Below, piece after piece: positions 58,025-64,000 of a DNA stretch of 64,000 nt. The notes beneath the pieces were generated by a model, which was not told the origin of the DNA, made no database searches, and saw nothing but the letters and a program-made list of their open reading frames with translations. The stretch is from Pimelobacter simplex (GTDB lineage Bacteria > Actinomycetota > Actinomycetes > Propionibacteriales > Nocardioidaceae). Numbering within the stretch: position 1 is the stretch's first letter; each line of letters begins with the position of its first letter. The stretch is taken from the NCBI RefSeq assembly GCF_900114845.1, contig NZ_FOUK01000009.1:62001-126000 (forward strand), in the 5' to 3' direction. Both the position numbers and the translations under genes were made by a program.

Positions 58025-58554
58025 GGGTCCAGGGTACGGAGCGGGACGAACACGTAGCGGCCGTGCCGCTCGACACGCAGCATCTCGCCGCGCACCGGCC
58101 CGACCAGCACGCCGCCGGGCACCAGCTGGGCGACCAGCGCGCTGGGGAGGTGGGGTGCGTCGGCCGACACCAGCACCCGGTCGTACGGCGCCCCGCGCGG
58201 CCAGCCGAGCACGCCCGGCTCGGCCAGGTGCAGCTCGACGCCCGCGGTCCCGGTCAGGTTGGCGCGCCCGAAGGCGAGCACCTCCGGGACGATCTCGACC
58301 CCCACGACCCGGCCGGCCGGGCCGACCAGGTGGGCGAGGAGTGCCGTGGTCCAGCCGGAGCCGCAGCCGACGTCGAGCACCCGGTGGCCGGGCCGCGGGC
58401 CGAGGAGCTCGAGCATCCGGCGCACCGTCGTGGGCTGCGAGCACGTGACGTCGTACCCGAGGGGGAGGGCGTGGTCGAGCCCGGCGTACGGCTGCTGCTC
58501 GGGCGGCAGGAAGCGTTCGCGCGGGCACGCGGCGAAGGCCGCGCGGAGGTCCAC
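58021..58554 (-). CDS. Protein-L-isoaspartate methyltransferase-like protein
   Basis: The 177-residue protein has the PCMT start (RERFLPPEQQPYAGLDHALPLGYD), the QPTTVRRMLELL segment equivalent to the substrate loop, SAM motif VLDVGCGSGWTTALLA, and LVPGGVLVGPV. True Pcm enzymes repair isoaspartyl residues. The short form and lack of the full QP-x-SQP-x-motif leave some doubt. It overlaps the sirtuin by four bases. Confidence 0.8.
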   Translation of the reverse strand: MDLRAAFAACPRERFLPPEQQPYAGLDHALPLGYDVTCSQPTTVRRMLELLGPRPGHRVLDVGCGSGWTTALLAHLVGPAGRVVGVEIVPEVLAFGRANLTGTAGVELHLAEPGVLGWPRGAPYDRVLVSADAPHLPSALVAQLVPGGVLVGPVRGEMLRVERHGRYVFVPLRTLDP

Positions 58555-58565
58555 GGCCCGCCGGC

Positions 58566-58832
58566 TCAGCCGTAGCGCAGCCGCGCGCGCTCGCGTGCCT
58601 TGGCGGCCTCGACCTCGCGGTTCTTCGGGGGCGCGGTCGTGACCAGGTCATCGAGCAGGTGCCGGGTGATGTGGGCGATCTCGGCGACCGCCTGGTCGAA
58701 CACGGCCTGGTTGGCCTGGCTCGGCTTGGTGGTCCCGCTGACCTTGCGGACGAACTGCAGCGCGGCCGCGGTCACCTCGTCCGGGGTGGCGGGCGGCTCG
58801 AAGTTGTTGAGCGGGCGGATGTTGCGGCACAT
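58566..58832 (-). CDS. DUF2277 family protein
   Basis: The 88-residue protein matches the DUF2277 family from its start MCRNIRPLNNFEPPATPDEV through the basic end KARERARLRYG. The N-terminal Cys-Arg-Asn-Ile and the helix ALQFVRKVSG are conserved in relatives. No function is known. Confidence 0.88.
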   Translation of the reverse strand: MCRNIRPLNNFEPPATPDEVTAAALQFVRKVSGTTKPSQANQAVFDQAVAEIAHITRHLLDDLVTTAPPKNREVEAAKARERARLRYG

Positions 58833-58858
58833 GGCTCCACCGTACGACGCCCCGCTGC

Positions 58859-60883
58859 TCACAGCTCGAAGAACTGGGCGTCGTCCCCGGTGACGACGAC
58901 GACCCGCCCGTCCGGCATCGGCACGGCGCGCACGAGGTCGACGTCGCTGCCGTACTCGACCTTCACCCGCCGCTCGTGCATCCGGCCCTCGTGGAGCCGG
59001 ATCACCGAGAGGTACCCGACCCGGCGCGCGCCCCACTTCTGGACCACGGTGAGGAAGGTCCGCTCGTCCGGCAGCCAGGTGAACGCCCGCGGGTCGCTCC
59101 CCGCCAGCGCCTCCGTGCCCGGCGGGTAGTGGAGGACGTCGCGCCGGGTCACCGCCGACGGGTCGCGGACGTCGAACAGGCCGATCTGCGCGCCCCAGCC
59201 GCCCTTGCCGTCCGGTCCCTCGCCGACGCCGATCATCCGGGCCCGGCCGAGGGGGTGCAGGTAGGAGGAGAAGCCCGGGATCTTCAGCTTGCTGAGCAGC
59301 CGCGGGTGCGCGGTGTCGGTGAGGTCGACGGCGTAGAGAGGGTCGACCTGGCGGAACGTCACGAGGATCGCGAGCCCGTCGAACCAGCGCACCGACTGGA
59401 GCTGCTCGCGCGGCCCGAGGTGGTCGAGCCGGCCGCGCTCGACCAGCTCGGTGCCCCGCCGCTCGAAGGTGACGAGCGAGTTGAAGTTGCCGGTCTCGGC
59501 GGTCGGGCCGACCGCGACCCGCAGGACGTCGTCCGCCTCGTCGAGGGACCAGCGGTCGCGCAGGGCGCCCTCGACCTCGCCGGACGCGACGTGGGCGGCG
59601 CGGGTGCCGTCGAGCGCGAAGTCGAACAGGGAGGACGTGCCGCCCGGGTCCCTCCAGAGCGCACTACGTCCGGGGCAGCTGCGCAGGCAGTCGACGGTGT
59701 CCCCCCGTCGGTCCCAGCCGGTCCAGCCCCCGCTCGCGGCGAGGTAGAGGTGGTCCGCGGACTCGTAGGCGATGTCGGTGCGCCCGGCCAGCCCGATCGC
59801 GTCGACCCGGCCCGGCGACCCGGCGTCGAAGCCCACCACGCTCGTCGTGTCGAGGGCCAGGGTGTCGGAGGGGACCGCGACGTCCGCGCAGTCGAGGAGC
59901 TGCTTCGCCGCCCCGCCGTCGACGGCGATCGTCGGCAGCCAGTCCTCGATGGTGGACTTCTCGACGACCTCGCGGTTGTGCCGCAGCGCCTGCCTCTCGG
60001 AGCGCGCGGGACCGGGGGAGACGAAGTCGAGGTCGGGCAGGCCCGCGGCGAGGACGAGCCGGACGGTGCTGCCGTGCTGGCGCGCGGAGAGCAGCGTGGC
60101 GTCGTACACGACCTGGTCGGTGACCTCGGGCGCGGCCGGGTCGGCGAGCGACACGGTCACCACCCGGGTCCGCTCGCGGCGCGTGGCGGCGTCGGCGCCG
60201 ACCGCGACCACGGTGTCGCCGGACAGCAGGATCTCGGCGTTCCTGATGCGGGGCAGGACCAGCGTGCCGAGCCGGCGCGACGACGAGCCCGTGACGTCGT
60301 ACGTCGTGAGGCGGTCGGCGCGGACCACGGCGAGCAGCGCGCCGTCGGTCTTGACGGTGTCGGGCTCGTCGACGCCGGCCTCCTGGACGTTGGTGCCGGT
60401 CTCGCTGCTGACCTGGCGCTGGGACTGCGCCGGCGCTTTCGCCGCGCTGTAGCGGCCGAGCTCGTCGGTGAGACCGTTGACCAGTGCGTCGTCGCGGGCG
60501 CTGCCGACCACGGACACGGGCGGGTCGACCCCCTCCCACCCCCAGGGGCCGACGAGGTCGAGCCCGCGGTCGACGTAGGTCTCGCGCAGGTCGGAGCAGG
60601 ACGCGGCGGGCTTCAGGTCGGCCCGGAAGGCGGCATAGCGGGTCGTGCCCTCCCCGCCAGCGCTACCGCCATCAGCGCCGCCCGGGCCGCCGCGGGTCAG
60701 CGAGCCGGCGACGAAGGCACCGACCAGGGCGGTGAGCGCGCCGGCGGTGACCACGGAGCGGAGCAGCGGCCGGCGGCGCCGCCGACGCCGCGAGGCAGCG
60801 GTGGCAGCGGTCGCGGCGAGGATCTGCCGGGTGGGTGCGGGGCCCGTGGGGTAGTCGTCCCAGAGGCGTTCGAGGTCGGTCAC
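58859..60883 (-). CDS. Membrane-tethered beta-propeller protein paired with an ECF sigma factor
   Basis: The 674-residue protein has a cytoplasmic N-terminus of about 40 residues (DLERLWDDYPTGPAPTRQIL, then an Arg run), one membrane helix (about 42-60), a Gly-rich linker and a large extracellular beta-propeller domain (the Beta_propel family), with NVQEAGVDEPDTVKTDG and IRNAEILLSGDTVVAVG as recognisable strands. It overlaps the sigma factor gene by four bases. This layout suggests an anti-sigma factor with an extracellular sensor, although no zinc-binding ASD motif is seen. Confidence 0.82.
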   Translation of the reverse strand: MTDLERLWDDYPTGPAPTRQILAATAATAASRRRRRRRPLLRSVVTAGALTALVGAFVAGSLTRGGPGGADGGSAGGEGTTRYAAFRADLKPAASCSDLRETYVDRGLDLVGPWGWEGVDPPVSVVGSARDDALVNGLTDELGRYSAAKAPAQSQRQVSSETGTNVQEAGVDEPDTVKTDGALLAVVRADRLTTYDVTGSSSRRLGTLVLPRIRNAEILLSGDTVVAVGADAATRRERTRVVTVSLADPAAPEVTDQVVYDATLLSARQHGSTVRLVLAAGLPDLDFVSPGPARSERQALRHNREVVEKSTIEDWLPTIAVDGGAAKQLLDCADVAVPSDTLALDTTSVVGFDAGSPGRVDAIGLAGRTDIAYESADHLYLAASGGWTGWDRRGDTVDCLRSCPGRSALWRDPGGTSSLFDFALDGTRAAHVASGEVEGALRDRWSLDEADDVLRVAVGPTAETGNFNSLVTFERRGTELVERGRLDHLGPREQLQSVRWFDGLAILVTFRQVDPLYAVDLTDTAHPRLLSKLKIPGFSSYLHPLGRARMIGVGEGPDGKGGWGAQIGLFDVRDPSAVTRRDVLHYPPGTEALAGSDPRAFTWLPDERTFLTVVQKWGARRVGYLSVIRLHEGRMHERRVKVEYGSDVDLVRAVPMPDGRVVVVTGDDAQFFEL

Positions 60884-61404
60884 TGCGTCCCTCCGGACAG
60901 GTCGAGGAGGTGGTCGTTCGCGGCGAGGTGGGCGAGCGCGCGGGAGAGCCGGCTCTTCACCGTCCCGGGCGGGATGCCGAGGGCTTCGGCGGTCTGCTTC
61001 TCGGTCAGCTGGACGAAGTAGCGGAGCACGACCACGTCGCGGTTGGGCTTGGAGAGCGCCGCGAGGGCGCGGTGGACGGCGTCGGCGACGGCGATCCGCT
61101 CGGCGGCGTCCGGCCCGTCGTGACCCCGGTGCGGCACCGACTCGGGCACGTCGTACTGGCGGTCCTTCCACCAGCGGGTGCGGCGGATGTCGCGCAGGCA
61201 GTTGAGGAGCATCCGGTAGACGTAGGCGTCGCGGTTGTCGGCGCTGCTGACCCGGTCCCAGCCGGTGTAGCAGCGGACGAGGGTGGTCTGGGCGAGGTCC
61301 TCGGCCTCGTGCGGGCGCGCGCCGAGGAAGACGGCGGCCCGGACCAGGGTCGGCCAGCTCTGCTCGACGTAGTCGGCGTACGCCGCCTCGTTGTCGGGAT
61401 CCAC
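60880..61404 (-). CDS. ECF sigma factor (SigE-like)
   Basis: The 174-residue sigma factor has region 2 (RAAVFLGARPHEAEDLAQTTLVRCY, then NRDAYVYRMLLNCLRDIRR) and region 4 (LSKPNRDVVVLRYFVQLTEKQTAEALGIPPGTVKSRLSRAL). The GTG at 61404 is preferred because AGGAG lies at the right distance; the GTG two codons earlier sits on the ribosome site. It probably controls an envelope or stress regulon, held in check by the overlapping propeller protein. Confidence 0.93.
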   Translation of the reverse strand: MDPDNEAAYADYVEQSWPTLVRAAVFLGARPHEAEDLAQTTLVRCYTGWDRVSSADNRDAYVYRMLLNCLRDIRRTRWWKDRQYDVPESVPHRGHDGPDAAERIAVADAVHRALAALSKPNRDVVVLRYFVQLTEKQTAEALGIPPGTVKSRLSRALAHLAANDHLLDLSGGTQ

Positions 61405-61493
61405 TCTCACTCCTGCTCGTCGCGCTGAACCTATGACGGGACCGGACGGACGAGGGGTTCCATCGGATTCGGGAGCGATGCGAGAGTGGCGCC

Positions 61494-62684
61494 ATGGCTG
61501 ACACCGCGCGTCCGTACGACGTCGTCCTCTTCGGGGCCACCGGGTTCACCGGCGGGCTCACCGCCGACTACCTCGCCGCGCACGCGCCGGCCGACCTGCG
61601 CTGGGCGCTGGCGGGGCGCAGCGAGGCGAAGCTGGCGGCGGTTCGCGACCACCTGGCGGTGGCCCAGCCGCGGCTGGCCGACCTGCCGCTCCTCGTCGCC
61701 GACGCGCGCGACCCGGAGGCCCTCGCCGAGGTGGCCCGGACGACGAAGGTCGTGGCGACCACCGTCGGCCCCTACATCGAGCACGGCGGCCCGCTCGTCG
61801 CGGCGTGCGCCGCGGCCGGCACCGACTACGTCGACCTCACCGGGGAGCCGGAGTTCGTCGACCGCACCTACGTCGAGCACAACGCGGCCGCCGAGGGCTC
61901 CGGCGCGCGGATCGTGCACTCGTGCGGCTTCGACTCGATCCCGCACGACCTCGGCGCCTACTTCACGATCCAGGAGCTCGCGCGCGAGCTCGGGGGCGAG
62001 ATCACCGCCCCGGTCACCATGCGCGGGGTGGTCCGCTCCCGGGCCGGCTTCTCGGGCGGCACCTTCCACTCGGCCCTCACCGCGTTCTCGCGGGCCCGGC
62101 AGATGAAGGAGGCGTCCACCGCCCGGCGCCGGATGGAGCCGCGCCCCGAGGGCCGCCGCTCCCGGGCCGTCGCCGGCCGGCCCCGGCGCGACGGCGAGCT
62201 CGGCTACTGGCTGCTCCCGCTGCCCACCATCGATCCGTTCGTGGTCGCCCGGAGCGGCGCGGCGCTGCCGTCGTACGGGCCGGCGTTCACGTACTCGCAC
62301 TACGCCGGCACGAAGACCCTGCGCTACGCCGCCGGCGGCGCGGTCGGCGTCACCGGTCTCACCCTGGCGGCCCAGGTCCCGCCGCTGCGCAACGCGCTGC
62401 TCAAGCGGGTCCCGCAGGGGGAGGGGCCCTCGGCCGGGCGGCGCGAGAAGTCGTGGTTCACCGTCGACTTCGTGGCGTCGTCAGGGAGCACCGAGGTGCG
62501 CACCCGCGTCTCGGGCGGCGACCCCGGCTACACCGAGACCGCCAAGATGCTGGCCGAGTCGGCGCTGTGCCTCGCGCTCGACGACAACCCGAACGTCGCC
62601 GGGCAGGTCACCACGGCGACGGCGATGGGGGACGCGCTGCTGCTGCGGCTGGAGCGGGCCGGGATCTCGTTCGAGCGGCGCTGA
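61494..62684 (+). CDS. Saccharopine dehydrogenase-like NAD(P)-binding protein
   Basis: The 396-residue protein has a Rossmann start DVVLFGATGFTGGLTADYLA and the family segments VVATTVGPYIEHGG, YVDLTGEPEF and SCGFDSIPHDLGAY. Actinobacterial relatives include trans-acting enoyl reductases of lipid biosynthesis (Rv2449c-like). True saccharopine dehydrogenase activity is unlikely without other lysine genes nearby. Transcribed away from the sigma factor gene. Confidence 0.85.
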   Translation: MADTARPYDVVLFGATGFTGGLTADYLAAHAPADLRWALAGRSEAKLAAVRDHLAVAQPRLADLPLLVADARDPEALAEVARTTKVVATTVGPYIEHGGPLVAACAAAGTDYVDLTGEPEFVDRTYVEHNAAAEGSGARIVHSCGFDSIPHDLGAYFTIQELARELGGEITAPVTMRGVVRSRAGFSGGTFHSALTAFSRARQMKEASTARRRMEPRPEGRRSRAVAGRPRRDGELGYWLLPLPTIDPFVVARSGAALPSYGPAFTYSHYAGTKTLRYAAGGAVGVTGLTLAAQVPPLRNALLKRVPQGEGPSAGRREKSWFTVDFVASSGSTEVRTRVSGGDPGYTETAKMLAESALCLALDDNPNVAGQVTTATAMGDALLLRLERAGISFERR

Positions 62685-62700
62685 ACCTGTTCCACTACGA

Positions 62701-62731
62701 TCCCTCCGGGCGCACCCCGTGCGTCCGAGGG
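62701..62731 (+). other. Strong hairpin before the TadG-like gene
   Basis: TCCCTC and CGCAC on the left pair with GTGCG and GAGGGA on the right around CCC, with a small internal mismatch. There is no T-run. It lies 69 bases before the next ATG and could be a partial terminator for the upstream gene or part of the next 5' leader. Confidence 0.5.
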
Positions 62732-62799
62732 AGAGAACGTCCGCGACGCCGGCGAGGGGGACGACGGCCGCGCGGACTCGGCGGGAGGGAGACCCGGCG

Positions 62800-64000
62800 A
62801 TGGGGCGCGCCTGGCGTCGGAGGGGACACCGGAGGCCGGACGAGCGCGGCGTGAGCGCCGTGATCGTGGCGATCTGCACGGCAGTGGCCGTGGTGTCGGC
62901 GGCGTTCGCCGTCGACCTCGGGATGCAGCGGGTGCTGCGCCGCGACCTCCAGGCCGTCGTCGACCTGGTGTCGATGGACCTCGCCCGCGAGCTGACCGGC
63001 GGCAAGGTCAGCACCTACACCGCGGCGGACCGGACCCGTATCGACGCCGCCAAGGCGGCGAGCCTGCGCCGCAACAGCGACCTGCTGGGCGGCGCGGTGC
63101 CGCCCGAGGACGTGCGGTGGGAGCTCGTCGTCCGTGACGAGGGGGCGAGGGGTCCCGGCGCCTGGAAGCCGGCCGCGTCGAGCGACATCCCCGGCGGGGT
63201 GCGGGTGACGGCGACGTCCGACGTGGCGTTCGCCTTCGGGGGCGTGACCGGGGTCGACCGCGGCGGGTCGACCCGGACCGCCGTCGCGTCCGCCCGGACG
63301 ACGGCGTGCCTGCAGGTGAGCTCGTACGCCGCCCAGCTCGACACCGGCAGGTCGTGGCTGCTGAACGCGCTGCTGGGTGACCTGCTGGGAAGCAAGCTCG
63401 CGCTCAAGGTGCTCGACCCGGACGCCGGGCTCGCGGGCGTGGACCTCAACCTGCTCGACCTGATCGAGGAGCTCGACCCCCTCGTCAGCGCGCACATCTC
63501 GGCGGCGTCGTTCACCGAGGCGGCCGGGGTCGCGGTCGGGCTGTCGGAGCTGATGCTGGCCGCGATCCACGCGCTGGAGCGGCAGAGCGGCAAGCTGGCC
63601 GAGATCGACCTGCTGCGCAACGTCTACAACGGCATCCAGGCCAACGTCCCCAACGTCATGGTCGAGCTCGGTGACCTGATCGACCTCACCACGGCCGAGG
63701 ACGCCGCGGCCGAGCTCGGCCTCAACCTGCTCGACCTCGTGGCCGGCTCGCTCGCCATCGCCAACGGCACGAACGTGCTCGCCCTGCCGCTCAAGGTGAA
63801 GGTGCCGCTGCCGATCGGCCCCGGCGGGACCAGCCTCGTCGACCTCACGGCCAAGGTGAAGGTCGGCCAGAAGCCCGTCGTGAAGTGCAGCGGCAAGGTC
63901 GAGAGCTCGCAGATCGAGGTCGACCTCAACGGCGACGCCCTCGCGCTCGACCTCGGCCTGCTCAAGGCGCGCGTCCCCCTGTCGATCCGGGTCACCCTCG
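62800..64000 (+). CDS. TadG/TadE-like pilus-associated protein, 5' part
   Basis: The frame from the ATG at 62800 is open to the end of the window (400 codons). GGGAGGGA precedes the start. The N-terminus ERGVSAVIVAICTAVAVVSAAFAVDLGMQRVLRRDLQAVVDLVSMDLAREL is the Tad-type prepilin-like helix followed by the amphipathic stretch of TadG proteins. The long extracellular part has conserved Asp-Leu repeats and two visible cysteines. It probably belongs to a Tad pilus or secretion locus that continues to the right. Confidence 0.75.
   Translation, partial: MGRAWRRRGHRRPDERGVSAVIVAICTAVAVVSAAFAVDLGMQRVLRRDLQAVVDLVSMDLARELTGGKVSTYTAADRTRIDAAKAASLRRNSDLLGGAVPPEDVRWELVVRDEGARGPGAWKPAASSDIPGGVRVTATSDVAFAFGGVTGVDRGGSTRTAVASARTTACLQVSSYAAQLDTGRSWLLNALLGDLLGSKLALKVLDPDAGLAGVDLNLLDLIEELDPLVSAHISAASFTEAAGVAVGLSELMLAAIHALERQSGKLAEIDLLRNVYNGIQANVPNVMVELGDLIDLTTAEDAAAELGLNLLDLVAGSLAIANGTNVLALPLKVKVPLPIGPGGTSLVDLTAKVKVGQKPVVKCSGKVESSQIEVDLNGDALALDLGLLKARVPLSIRVTL

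Overview
The window comes from a very GC-rich actinobacterium. GTG starts are common, most neighbouring genes overlap by 1-4 bases, and the gene set (IdeR/DtxR-type iron regulator, short citrate synthase, geranylgeranyl-reductase-like flavoprotein, MetNIQ, many NarL-type two-component systems) fits a Nocardioides-like member of the Propionibacteriales. That assignment is inferred from gene style and content, not from a database match. No rRNA, tRNA, insertion sequence, prophage or CRISPR array was seen.

Left part (1-16.9 kb). The window opens inside rpoC, which ends in a strong intrinsic terminator. Then come a secreted Ig-like protein with a membrane partner, a two-component system, a geranylgeranyl-reductase-family oxidoreductase, a tandem Nudix protein, a hydroxyacid-oxoacid transhydrogenase-like iron dehydrogenase, a 28-residue membrane peptide coupled to a methyltransferase, and a tightly packed topoisomerase IB / DUF1905 / macrodomain set. 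A methyltransferase and serC close this part.

Middle part (17-33 kb). This is a patchwork of transport and regulation: an APC permease with OsmC, an ABC exporter facing its two-component system, a lipoprotein and a secreted zinc metalloprotease, a PNPOx-like protein facing a MocR/PdxR-type regulator with a three-site operator, a CynX-type MFS carrier facing a GntR regulator, EamA facing LysR, a short citrate synthase, and pdxH.

Core region of interest (32.1-40.3 kb). Eight minus-strand genes overlap one another without a gap: a FabH-like ketosynthase, an MBL-fold hydrolase, an adenylate-forming ligase of the F390 synthetase/PaaK branch, an SDR-type epimerase/reductase, a GT21-like membrane glycosyltransferase, a small hydrolase-like protein, a UGT-type glycosyltransferase, and a membrane protein that begins with what looks like the tail of a Ser/Thr kinase fold. 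Together they look like a pathway that makes a glycosylated fatty-acid-derived product. A patatin-like lipase lies just upstream.

Right part (41-64 kb). It holds a secreted CocE-type hydrolase, an Erm/KsgA-like methyltransferase with a repeat-encoded N-terminus, an intergenic region full of repeats, a TetR-controlled drug exporter operon (two ABC half-transporters and an SMR protein), metNIQ, an apparent small RNA with a 12-codon reading frame, a MarR-controlled drug exporter, a GH13 glucosidase, an IdeR-like regulator, a palindromic element that runs into the end of a sirtuin gene, a protein methyltransferase, an ECF sigma factor with a membrane-tethered beta-propeller, a saccharopine-dehydrogenase-like protein and the start of a TadG-like protein.

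Several genes have a TANNNT-like -10 hexamer exactly 6 or 7 bases before the start codon, which suggests that leaderless mRNAs are common in this genome.
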